NCBI GenBank assembly: GCA_019424695.1
Contig: JAHYZA010000009.1
Coordinates: 181,618 to 245,617 of the forward strand
DNA: 64,000 bases
Origin: Oscillospiraceae bacterium
GTDB lineage: Bacteria > Bacillota > Clostridia > Oscillospirales > Ruminococcaceae
Reading direction: 5' to 3'
Part shown: piece after piece, positions 9,293 to 16,276 of the stretch
Position numbering within the stretch: the stretch's first letter is position 1
How the letters are laid out: each line of letters begins with the position of its first letter
Notes under the pieces: model-generated
What the model was told of the DNA's origin: nothing
Database searches by the model: none
The model's input: only the letters and a program-made list of their open reading frames with translations
Program-made: the position numbers and the translations under genes

Positions 9293-10033
9293 TCAGAAGC
9301 CGGGGGCTTCATGCCGGACAAAACCGCCCAGCTCTTCGGTGGTGCTGAGCCCCTGCGCCAGTGCCTTGGCGCGCATGGCGGCGTAGAATTCCGCGTAGGT
9401 GGCCGACGTGTAAGGCGTCAGGAAGAAGGTGCCGATGCCGAAAGTCAGGCCGCACAGAAGAGCCCAACCCAGGAAGGAAAGGTGCAGGACAAAGTAATGG
9501 ATCTTTTCGCCGTACATCATTTCCTTGCTCAGTTCCATGGCGCGGGAGGTGGTCAGGTAGGGGTTCTCTGCCAGCAGATATGGTACCAGTGCATAACAGT
9601 AAGCCCAGTAGATGCCGGGAATCACAAACAGCAGCAAACCTACGGCCACTTTGAGAGAAGTCAGAAACGAAACCTTAACAACATTCAGGTAGGGCGTCTG
9701 GAAGACGCTGAAGATTGTGCTGATGGGGGAGGAGCTTTGCCGGCTTTCCATAAAATAGCGGCAGCGGCCGACCAGCAAAGGTGCGATCAGAAAAGTGTCC
9801 CACAGAACACCGATCACAATTCCAATCAAAATACCGATCAGGATCGGCAGCAAAACATAGGAGGGAAGGCCGTTCAGATATTCTTCAAAGAAGTCTGAAG
9901 AATAAATCCAGGTCCAATCCAATCCGCTTCCGCCGCCCAGGATCGCGATGATAAAGCATCCCCAGAAAGAACGCCAGTAACGACCGCGCAGGGCATCACG
10001 GGCATTGGTTTTCAGCATAGAACAGGTCCACAT
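9293..10033 (-). CDS. DUF975 family polytopic membrane protein
   Basis: 246-residue protein with five or six membrane segments. The N-terminus M-L-K-T-N-A-R-D-A-L-R-G-R-Y-W-R-S-F-W is typical of DUF975, whose members begin with a short amphipathic lead before the first helix. The family's function is not established. Start: the minus-strand ATG at 10033-10031 has GGAGG 9-10 bases upstream; the open frame extends 51 codons further but passes through the promoter, so I reject that extension. The gene is monocistronic, with a TATAAT promoter whose spacer holds a perfect inverted repeat, suggesting repressor control. Confidence 0.82.
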   Translation of the reverse strand: MWTCSMLKTNARDALRGRYWRSFWGCFIIAILGGGSGLDWTWIYSSDFFEEYLNGLPSYVLLPILIGILIGIVIGVLWDTFLIAPLLVGRCRYFMESRQSSSPISTIFSVFQTPYLNVVKVSFLTSLKVAVGLLLFVIPGIYWAYCYALVPYLLAENPYLTTSRAMELSKEMMYGEKIHYFVLHLSFLGWALLCGLTFGIGTFFLTPYTSATYAEFYAAMRAKALAQGLSTTEELGGFVRHEAPGF

Positions 10034-10060
10034 GAGTTTACACCTCCGTTTTCTAAGCAC

Positions 10061-10088
10061 ATTATACCAAGCCTTGGTAGAAAAGCAA
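10061..10088 (-). promoter_or_regulatory. promoter of the DUF975 gene with embedded palindrome
   Basis: Minus-strand TTGCTT (10088-10083), 16 bases, TATAAT (10066-10061). The spacer and the edge of the -10 box contain the inverted repeat TACCAAG-C-CTTGGTA at 10065-10079 (7-bp arms, one-base centre), a likely operator. Confidence 0.65.
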
Positions 10089-10179
10089 TAGAACCCAAAG
10101 ATAAAACAACGACAAAACGACGGTTTTTCAAAAAAACAAAAATAAATTGGATTTTTTTCAATTTTTTTGAAAAAAGTGC

Positions 10180-10208
10180 TTGACATTTGGTGGGACTATG
10201 GCTATAAT
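10180..10208 (+). promoter_or_regulatory. perfect-consensus promoter of tRNA-Leu
   Basis: TTGACA at 10180-10185, 17-base spacer, TATAAT at 10203-10208, 57 bases upstream of the mature tRNA. Confidence 0.92.
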
Positions 10209-10265
10209 AATACACGTCGCCCGGGTCACGAGGCAAACGAAAGACACGGAAACGACAGCAAATAT

Positions 10266-10352
10266 GCGGATGTGGCGGAACTGGCAGACGCGCTAGATTC
10301 AGGTTCTAGTTCCCTTAAAAGAGTGTGGGTTCAAATCCCTTCATCCGCACCA
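10266..10352 (+). tRNA. tRNA-Leu (anticodon CAG)
   Basis: 87-base class II tRNA. The acceptor GCGGATG pairs with CATCCGC, with discriminator A and an encoded CCA at 10350-10352. The anticodon arm CTAGA-TTCAGGT-TCTAG gives CAG, reading CUG, the dominant Leu codon in this window. The variable arm is long and the T-arm GGTTCAAATCC is canonical. Confidence 0.97.
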
Positions 10353-10390
10353 AATCCCGAACACGAAAGTGTTCGGGATTTTTCTTTTGC
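10353..10390 (+). terminator. terminator of tRNA-Leu
   Basis: AATCCCGAACAC (10353-10364), GAAA tetraloop, GTGTTCGGGATT (10369-10380): a perfect 12-bp stem followed by a T-rich tract. Confidence 0.9.
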
Positions 10391-10456
10391 AAAAAGAGTG
10401 CCGCAGAGCATTTTGAAAATCACGGCATTTCCAAGGGAAACCGATAGGGTGAGCTC

Positions 10457-10486
10457 TTGTGTGTATGGATGAAAAGGGAGTATACT
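10457..10486 (+). promoter_or_regulatory. possible promoter upstream of structured leader
   Basis: TATACT at 10481-10486 with a weak TTGTGT at 10457-10462 (18-base spacer). The -10 match is good and the -35 is poor. Confidence 0.45.
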
Positions 10487-10492
10487 GGTAAA

Positions 10493-10556
10493 GGCGCCTT
10501 GACGAGGGCTGCGCACGGGCTGGAAACCAGAGAAGCGTCTCAGCCACCAAGGTGCC
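10493..10556 (+). ncRNA. candidate structured 5' leader RNA, class unknown
   Basis: The sequence folds with a closing helix GGCGCCTTG (10493-10501) / CAAGGTGCC (10548-10556), 9 bp with one G-U. Inside are a hairpin CTGG-AAA-CCAG (10520-10530) and GGCTG (10507-10511) / CAGCC (10541-10545). A competing or pseudoknot pairing GACG (10501-10504) / CGTC (10536-10539) crosses the GGCTG helix. It ends 34 bases before the ATG of the downstream membrane protein. I could not match it to a riboswitch consensus I know. Pairing was found by eye only. Confidence 0.45.
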
Positions 10557-10590
10557 CCGAAAAATCCAATTTGTCAGAAAGAAGTCGAGA

Positions 10591-11340
10591 ATGTCCAAAA
10601 CAAGAAAAATTTATGTGGCCAGACTGGTGGGGCGCTGCCTGATTCTGGCGGTTTGCGCATGGATGTGTGTGTATTACACAGATGCCTTTTCGGTACTGGA
10701 GGGAATGAACTTTTTCAAGCACCTTTCGCCGCTGCATTTTTTGTGGGGCGTATGGGTGTTGGATATGTTTTTGCAGATCGTCCCCATCAGAAATAAGGTG
10801 CCGTTGGGCTCTCAGAAACTGTTTGCCAACCGCTTTGAGCCGATTCGGGAAAAGATCAATTATGAAGCGCTGAAAAACTATATTGTCAGCACAACGAAAG
10901 CCGCCTATAAGGTGTTTCTTCTCTGGTGTGTGCTGATTGCAGGGATCGGTGTGCTGTACTATGCAGGTGTGATGGACCGAATCGTGCTGTTCATGATCTC
11001 GGTGGTGTTCTATGTCTGCGACCTGATCTGTGTGCTGATCTGGTGTCCCTTTCGTCTGATCATGAAGAACCGCTGCTGCACCACCTGCCGGATCTTCAAC
11101 TGGGACCACCTGATGATGTTTTCGCCGCTGATTTTTATGGGTGGCTTTTATGCCACTTCTCTGGTGGTCATGGCCGGCGCTGCGTGGCTGGTCTGGGAAC
11201 TTTGTGTGATGATGTACCCCGAGCGCTTCTGGGATCACTCCAATGCGGCGCTGCAGTGCTCGGCGTGTACAGATAAGCTGTGCACCCAATATTGCCAGAA
11301 ACTTCGCCCGGAGCGAAAGACCAATAAGCCCGGCGACTGA
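10591..11340 (+). CDS. membrane protein with Cys-rich cytoplasmic motifs, function unknown
   Basis: 249-residue protein of a family I cannot name. It has about five hydrophobic segments. The most conserved-looking parts are C-C-T-T-C-R-I-F-N-W-D-H in the second half and a C-terminal C-x2-C-x4-C-x3-C cluster (starting Q-C-S-A-C), followed by a basic tail. The spacing resembles metal or Fe-S ligand sets without matching the ferredoxin pattern exactly. I start at ATG 10591, whose ribosome site (AAAGAAG) is weak; an in-frame GTG at 10552 lies inside the leader helix. The structured leader just upstream suggests post-initiation control. Confidence 0.65.
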   Translation: MSKTRKIYVARLVGRCLILAVCAWMCVYYTDAFSVLEGMNFFKHLSPLHFLWGVWVLDMFLQIVPIRNKVPLGSQKLFANRFEPIREKINYEALKNYIVSTTKAAYKVFLLWCVLIAGIGVLYYAGVMDRIVLFMISVVFYVCDLICVLIWCPFRLIMKNRCCTTCRIFNWDHLMMFSPLIFMGGFYATSLVVMAGAAWLVWELCVMMYPERFWDHSNAALQCSACTDKLCTQYCQKLRPERKTNKPGD

Positions 11341-11430
11341 CCGGATGCTTGCAAAAAAACTGCTTTTCCGGCGGGGCGCATGGCGGGCGGCAGAATTTCC
11401 CGGCTGTGGCAGAAGTCATAAACGTGGCCT

Positions 11431-11466
11431 CTCCTGCACAATCTATGCTGCAGGAGGGGATTTTTT
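11431..11466 (+). promoter_or_regulatory. hairpin holding the spoIVB ribosome binding site
   Basis: CTCCTGCA (11431-11438) pairs with TGCAGGAG (11449-11456) across a 10-base loop. The 3' arm contains the GGAGGGG ribosome site of spoIVB and is followed by TTTTTT (11461-11466), then ATG at 11467. It could act as a terminator for the upstream gene, an attenuator, or an RBS-masking stem. Confidence 0.6.
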
Positions 11467-12690
11467 ATGCCCAAACATCGTGTACGTCGCGCGCTGCTGC
11501 TGGTGGTGGTGGCTTTGGCGGTCCTTGCAGCAGGTCTGCTGTCGGCGCTGCGTGCCGCGTTGCCGGATACTTTTTATAGAAACGACCAGGAGGTGAACGA
11601 ACCCTTTCGGATCGCCTCCATGCCCTGGGTCACGATACGGGAAGACGCCGGGGAGGTGGCCCGGGCCGACAATACCAATCCGGATAAAAGCCGCAATGTG
11701 ACTCTGGCCCTGTTCGGGACCATTCCCATCAAAACCGTGCGCACTGTGGATACACAAAGCCGCAGTGTGCAGGTCTGCGGCACCCCCTTTGGCATCAAGA
11801 TGTTTTCCGACGGGGCGCTGGTGGTGGCGTTTTCCGATCAATATACGGTGTTGGGAACGGAGAACCCCGCCAAGGAAGCGGGCCTTAAACTGGGGGATCT
11901 GATTGTTTCGGCGGGCGGGCAGCCCATTCGCAGCAACGAGGAACTCACCCAGGCCATCACAGCGGCGGGCGGAGCACCGCTTGCACTGGTGTACCAGCGC
12001 GATGGGCAACAATACACAACCACCTTGACCCCCGTGGCGGACGCCTCAACCGGTGCCTACCGTGCGGGAATCTGGGTGCGGGATTCCAGTGCCGGAATTG
12101 GCACCATGACCTTTCTGGACCCTCAGAACGGAACATTTGCCGGACTGGGACACGCCATCAGTGATACCGACACCGGCGCGGATATTACCTTGCTCTCGGG
12201 AGAAATCGTACCGGTCATGATTACCGGATGCGTCAGCGGTACGGCAGGCAGCCCCGGTGAACTGCGGGGCGAATTTTCAGCAGCCGCGGCGGGGACGGTT
12301 TTGGCCAATGATACGACGGGGGTATACGGGGCGTATACCGGTGCCGCCGCAGGGGAGAGTCATGTTGTGGCGCAGCCGCAGCAGATCGCCCTGGGAGAGG
12401 CGGAAATCTGGACAACGGTTTCCGGCAATACCCCCAAAAAGTACAGTGTGCGCATTGAGCGTGTAAACATGACCAGCAGCGACCCCAACCGAAACCTGCT
12501 CCTCAAAGTGACCGACCCGGAACTGCTGGCGGCCACCGGCGGCATTGTGCAGGGGATGAGTGGGTCGCCAATTGTCCAGAACGGCAAGCTGGTGGGGGCT
12601 GTCACCCACGTCCTTGTCAATGATCCCACCCGCGGCTATGGCATCTTTGCCACCACCATGCTGGAAAAGGCGGATGGCCTTACCTGGTAG
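11467..12690 (+). CDS. spoIVB: SpoIVB serine peptidase (S55), sporulation signalling
   Basis: 407-residue S55-family peptidase. In Bacillus it is secreted from the forespore and triggers SpoIVFB-dependent activation of pro-sigma-K. Visible parts: an N-terminal hydrophobic anchor (about residues 9-30), a PDZ domain (about residues 110-185, ending near the Q-R-D-G-Q-Q-Y segment), and the peptidase domain with G-L-G-H (H229) and G-M-S-G-S-P, where S367 is the expected catalytic serine, followed by the G-A-V-T-H segment. Length and the spoIVB-spo0A gene order match other Clostridia. All catalytic landmarks are present, so the enzyme looks intact. Confidence 0.93.
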   Translation: MPKHRVRRALLLVVVALAVLAAGLLSALRAALPDTFYRNDQEVNEPFRIASMPWVTIREDAGEVARADNTNPDKSRNVTLALFGTIPIKTVRTVDTQSRSVQVCGTPFGIKMFSDGALVVAFSDQYTVLGTENPAKEAGLKLGDLIVSAGGQPIRSNEELTQAITAAGGAPLALVYQRDGQQYTTTLTPVADASTGAYRAGIWVRDSSAGIGTMTFLDPQNGTFAGLGHAISDTDTGADITLLSGEIVPVMITGCVSGTAGSPGELRGEFSAAAAGTVLANDTTGVYGAYTGAAAGESHVVAQPQQIALGEAEIWTTVSGNTPKKYSVRIERVNMTSSDPNRNLLLKVTDPELLAATGGIVQGMSGSPIVQNGKLVGAVTHVLVNDPTRGYGIFATTMLEKADGLTW

Positions 12691-13194
12691 ACAACAGAGG
12701 ATTGAATGGCGCACGGGGGCAAAAAACGGGCGTGACGGGCTTGGTAATGCCAACGATGAGGGCATCGTCCCCGTCGCGCGGGGGGGGGACGGAAAAAGGG
12801 AGACCTTCATAGCGGTTCTGCAAATTTTTGCAGGACTGCTTTTCTTTTGCGGCGGCCAATAAAGAACAAAATGTGCATGTGCCGTGACGAAAAGAAATGA
12901 AAACTGGAAAAAATGGGAACGGATTCCAGAGAAACGGCGCGCTTTTCAGCGAGAATCTTGCCAAAACGACATAAAAATCAGCGAATGTAAGGAAAAAAGA
13001 AGAAAAACACGAAAAAAGGGTCGAACGAAACTTGCCAGAACACGGAAAAAAACTGGAAAATCCTCTTGCGGTTGCTGGAAATATATGGTAAAATTTCCAT
13101 CGTAAACGAAACCCGGCAGGCGGAACGCCCGTGCACAGATCGCACGCCATCGCCAAAATGCCCGGGACCCGAGATATGTCTGGAGGATATGATG
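12691..13194 (+). other. spoIVB-spo0A intergenic region
   Basis: About 500 bases without a convincing gene. It contains a nine-G tract (12780-12788) inside a GTCCCC/GGGGAC hairpin that lacks a T tract, a weak hairpin CTGCAAA-TT-TTTGCAG (12818-12833) before a T-rich run, a long A-rich purine stretch (12880-13060), and the spo0A promoter at 13066-13094. The untranslated leader of spo0A is about 95 bases. Confidence 0.6.
13066..13094 (+). promoter_or_regulatory. sigma-A promoter of spo0A
   Basis: TTGCGG at 13066-13071, 17-base spacer, TAAAAT at 13089-13094. A sigma-H-type promoter, as in Bacillus spo0A, was not recognised by eye. Confidence 0.6.
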
Positions 13195-13953
13195 ATGGAA
13201 AAGATCAAGTTCGTGATGACCGATACCGGCGCACAGGTGTCCGCTTTGTGCCGCCAGGCATTGGAAGCCAAGGGGGTCGCGGTGACGGTATGCGAGAAAA
13301 ACGGCGACAAAGCGCTGGAAACGCTGCTGAATGTACATCCGCAGGCGGTATTGCTGGACGCTTTTATGCCGGATCTGGACGCGATCACGGTCAAGCAGCG
13401 GTATGAAGCGCAGAATACCAGCGGCACACGGACGACCTTTTTTGTGACGGGGGCCTTTCAGAGTGAGGAAATTGAGCAGGAATTGCTGGATAACGGCTTT
13501 TCCTTTTTCTTTGTCAAGCCCTTTGATGAAAGCGTGCTGGTCAGCCGGGTGCTCAAGGCAGCCGGCGGCAATACCCGGCCGGCGGTCAGTTCGCAGGATT
13601 CCGATGAACTCACGGTCACCGAGATTTTGCATCAGATCGGTGTGCCTGCGCACATCAAGGGATATCAGTTCCTGCGGGACGCCATTCTGCTGACCACTGA
13701 GGATCACGGGTACATCAATGCGGTCACCAAACGTCTGTATCCGGAAATCGCCAAACGCAACGGCACCACGGCCAGCCGTGTGGAGCGGGCGATCCGCCAT
13801 GCCATCGAGGTGGCCTGGGACCGCGGCGATGTGGATACCCTCAACAGCTATTTCGGGTATACGATTCATAATCTGCGCGGCAAACCTACCAACAGCGAAT
13901 TTATCGCCATGATCGCGGATAAAATCCGTCTGGACAAAAAGCGTCGTGCATAA
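13195..13953 (+). CDS. spo0A: sporulation master regulator Spo0A
   Basis: 252-residue response regulator. The receiver domain occupies about residues 1-125, with the phosphoacceptor D55 in L-L-D-A-F-M-P, the Thr in F-F-V-T-G, and the Lys in F-V-K-P-F. The C-terminal DNA-binding domain is very close to known Spo0A: I-G-V-P-A-H-I-K-G-Y and T-T-A-S-R-V-E-R-A-I-R-H. Three ATGs in a row follow GGAGG (13182-13186); 13195 has the best spacing (8 bases). One oddity: the N-terminal acidic pocket reads V-M-T-D-T, so only one of the usual two adjacent aspartates remains, which could alter Mg2+ binding. A terminator follows. Confidence 0.95.
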   Translation: MEKIKFVMTDTGAQVSALCRQALEAKGVAVTVCEKNGDKALETLLNVHPQAVLLDAFMPDLDAITVKQRYEAQNTSGTRTTFFVTGAFQSEEIEQELLDNGFSFFFVKPFDESVLVSRVLKAAGGNTRPAVSSQDSDELTVTEILHQIGVPAHIKGYQFLRDAILLTTEDHGYINAVTKRLYPEIAKRNGTTASRVERAIRHAIEVAWDRGDVDTLNSYFGYTIHNLRGKPTNSEFIAMIADKIRLDKKRRA

Positions 13954-13961
13954 GGCAAAGA

Positions 13962-13994
13962 ACCAGGCAGTCCCTGCGGACCGCCTGGTATTTT
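13962..13994 (+). terminator. terminator after spo0A
   Basis: ACCAGGC...GTC (13962-13972) pairs with GGAC-C-GCCTGGT (13978-13989), followed by ATTTT. Confidence 0.7.
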
Positions 13995-14123
13995 GCTGCC
14001 CGGGAGAAGGGGGAACCGGAAAGGCGGGAATGGCACAAAAAACGAAAAAAGAAGGTGGCTGTCGGGGGCTGAGGACCGGCAGCAATTTTTTTCGCTGTGC
14101 ACAAAAAAAGCTGGGGATTTTAG

Positions 14124-14152
14124 TGGATTTTTTCCTGGGGACCCTGTATAAT
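14124..14152 (+). promoter_or_regulatory. putative promoter of ispDF
   Basis: TATAAT at 14147-14152 with a poor -35 (TGGATT at 14124-14129, 17-base spacer), 34 bases before the start codon. Confidence 0.5.
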
Positions 14153-14185
14153 AAACTTATTACTGTAAGAGGGGGAGTGTACTCC

Positions 14186-15322
14186 ATGTCGGAACAACTG
14201 CCGGAGGTCACTGCCATTGTGGTGGCGGCAGGCGCTTCGCGCCGCATGGGTTTTGACAAACTCAGCTATCGTTTGCCGGATGGGCAGACGGTGCTGGAAA
14301 AAAGCTGTGCGGCCCTGGTATCCAACCCGGCGGTGACCCGGCTGGTGCTGGTGGCCGGTGGCAACCGGGCTTTCTGCGAGAAGATCGCGGCGGCATGCCC
14401 CAAACCCTGCACGGTGGTGGAAGGCGGAGAAACCCGGGCCGACAGTGTCCGCAACGGGCTGGCGGCGGCCAGGGGGGAACTCGTGGCCATTCACGATGCG
14501 GCGCGGCCCTTTGTGAGCCAGGCCGTGATCACCGAAGCGCTGCAGGCAGCGGCGCGTACCGGGGCGGCGGCACCGGCGGTTCCGGTCAAGGATACCATCA
14601 AGGTGGCTCACGGCGATGGTACGGTGGACCACACGCCGGATCGTGCCACGCTGTATGCCGTGCAGACGCCGCAGTGCTTCTCCCGCACACTGTACGAGAA
14701 AGCGCTGCAAGCGGTGGCGGGAGATACAATTTCCCAGGTGACCGACGATTGCAGCCTGTTTGAACTGGCGGGGATGGCGGTGACCCTGACCGCCGGCGAC
14801 TATGCAAACTACAAGATCACCACGAAAGAGGACCTGCGGAAGGAGAAAACGATGCGCATCGGACATGGATATGACGTTCATCAGCTGGTCGAAGGCCGCA
14901 AACTGATTCTGGGCGGGGTGGAAATCCCCTATGAAAAAGGACTGCTGGGGCACTCCGATGCGGATGTACTGCTGCATGCCATCATGGATGCGGTGCTGGG
15001 GGCTGCGGCGCTGGGAGATATCGGCAAGCATTTCCCGGATCATGATCCCGCTTATAAAGGCGCGGATTCGCTGGCTTTGACCCGTGCGGTGGCAGAGCTT
15101 GTGCGGCAAAACGGTTATACCGTCGGCAATATTGATTCCACCATTCTTTGCCAGGCGCCCAAACTGGCGCCGCATATCCAGACGATGCGCCAGAACATCG
15201 CCGATGCTTTCGGCGTGCCGGTAGAGGCCGTCAGCGTCAAAGCCACCACCGAGGAACACCTCGGATTTACAGGCGAAGGCCGGGGCATTGCCGCTCATGC
15301 GGTGGCGCTGCTGGAAAACTGA
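14186..15322 (+). CDS. ispDF: bifunctional IspD-IspF (MEP cytidylyltransferase / MEcPP synthase)
   Basis: 378-residue fusion of two MEP-pathway enzymes. Residues 1-222 are IspD, which makes CDP-methylerythritol, with the nucleotide-binding A-A-G-A-S-R-R-M-G...K near residue 15-25. Residues 223-378 are IspF, which forms the cyclodiphosphate, with G-H-G-Y-D-V-H and G-H-S-D-A-D-V-L-L-H supplying zinc ligands, and a C-terminal G-F-T-G-E-G-R-G. The start ATG at 14186 follows GAGGGGGAG. At the domain junction an in-frame ATG (14852) is preceded by GGAAGGAG at six bases, so a separate IspF could also be translated. IspE is not in the window. Confidence 0.95.
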   Translation: MSEQLPEVTAIVVAAGASRRMGFDKLSYRLPDGQTVLEKSCAALVSNPAVTRLVLVAGGNRAFCEKIAAACPKPCTVVEGGETRADSVRNGLAAARGELVAIHDAARPFVSQAVITEALQAAARTGAAAPAVPVKDTIKVAHGDGTVDHTPDRATLYAVQTPQCFSRTLYEKALQAVAGDTISQVTDDCSLFELAGMAVTLTAGDYANYKITTKEDLRKEKTMRIGHGYDVHQLVEGRKLILGGVEIPYEKGLLGHSDADVLLHAIMDAVLGAAALGDIGKHFPDHDPAYKGADSLALTRAVAELVRQNGYTVGNIDSTILCQAPKLAPHIQTMRQNIADAFGVPVEAVSVKATTEEHLGFTGEGRGIAAHAVALLEN

Positions 15323-15379
15323 AAACGTTATTTCGGCGTTTCATACGTTACATAGGCGGGGAAGGGGGCCCGGCGGTTC

Positions 15380-16276
15380 ATGCTGCAAAACCAGTTGATC
15401 TCTACAATCGCAAGCACGCTGCGTGCATTTGACCCGATATCCGATACCCTGGATATTCTGATCATTTCATTTGCTTTTTATCAACTTATCCAATTTGCGC
15501 GAAAATCCCGCGCTGGTCAGCTTGTCAAAGGCATCCTGCTGATCGTGGTGTTCTACGGTCTGGCGTATGTGCTCAATCTGCGCACCGTGACCTGGGTGCT
15601 CAACAATGTGCTGACGATCGGCTTTACGGCGGCGGTGGTGATCTTTCAGCCGGAATTGCGCCGCACGCTGGAACGCATGGGCCAGACGACGGTCTGGGCC
15701 GGGCGGCTGTTCGGCAACCGGCGGGCGGACCCCTCGCTGCGCGGTGTGTGGCAGAGTGCCGTGGTGGCTATCTGCGATGCGGCGGAGCAGCTTTCCGATA
15801 CACGGACCGGTGCCCTTATGGTGCTGGAGCGCAACAACAATCTGGAGGAGATCATCCGCACCGGTACGCCGATGCACGCGGATGTGATTCCGGAAATGCT
15901 GGGTACCATCTTCTATGAGGGCACGCCGCTGCATGACGGCGCGGTGGTCATCCGTGACGGTGTGATCGTGGCGGCGGGCTGTGTGCTGCCGCTGTCCAAT
16001 AATCTGGAAATGGGCAAGGATATGGGTACCCGCCATCGCGCGGGTCTTGGCATGAGCGAAAACTCCGATGCCATTGTGGTGATCGTCAGTGAGGAAACCG
16101 GCATCATTTCCATGGCGAAAAATGGTGTGCTGATCCGTCGCCTGGATCGGCAGAACCTGTTCAATCTGCTGCAGGAGGAAATCGTTCCGCCGGAGGAGAC
16201 CGCCGAGCCCGGTGTGCCTACCCTGAAAAAACTGCTGCGCAAAGGAGGCGCACAAAGCCATGCGAAAGCCGACTAA
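15380..16276 (+). CDS. cdaA: diadenylate cyclase CdaA (c-di-AMP synthase)
   Basis: 298-residue membrane enzyme that makes cyclic di-AMP from two ATP. Three N-terminal membrane helices lie within residues 20-95, followed by the DAC domain with D-G-A at residues 186-188 and G-T-R-H-R at 216-220, the two motifs that bind ATP and metal. The C-terminus overlaps the next gene, cdaR, by 17 bases, implying translational coupling. In many Firmicutes cdaA-cdaR is followed by glmM; here a flavoprotein gene follows instead. The start ATG at 15380 follows a GGGGAAGGGGG purine stretch; the TAA-free gap to ispDF is 57 bases. Confidence 0.95.
   Translation: MLQNQLISTIASTLRAFDPISDTLDILIISFAFYQLIQFARKSRAGQLVKGILLIVVFYGLAYVLNLRTVTWVLNNVLTIGFTAAVVIFQPELRRTLERMGQTTVWAGRLFGNRRADPSLRGVWQSAVVAICDAAEQLSDTRTGALMVLERNNNLEEIIRTGTPMHADVIPEMLGTIFYEGTPLHDGAVVIRDGVIVAAGCVLPLSNNLEMGKDMGTRHRAGLGMSENSDAIVVIVSEETGIISMAKNGVLIRRLDRQNLFNLLQEEIVPPEETAEPGVPTLKKLLRKGGAQSHAKAD

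Noticed and set aside
10493..10556. tRNA-like fold
   Set aside because: The outer 9-bp stem looks acceptor-like, but no T-arm (GGTTCRANNCC) and no CCA or anticodon arm geometry is present.
12780..12788. Nine-G tract as a phase-variation site
   Set aside because: It lies between genes, more than 270 bases from the spo0A promoter, and is not in a coding or promoter spacer position.
12885..12891. TGACGAA, an exact match to the Spo0A box consensus upstream of spo0A
   Set aside because: A six-base-determined motif is expected about once per 2 kb on either strand and it lies about 180 bases from the promoter; too weak to call.
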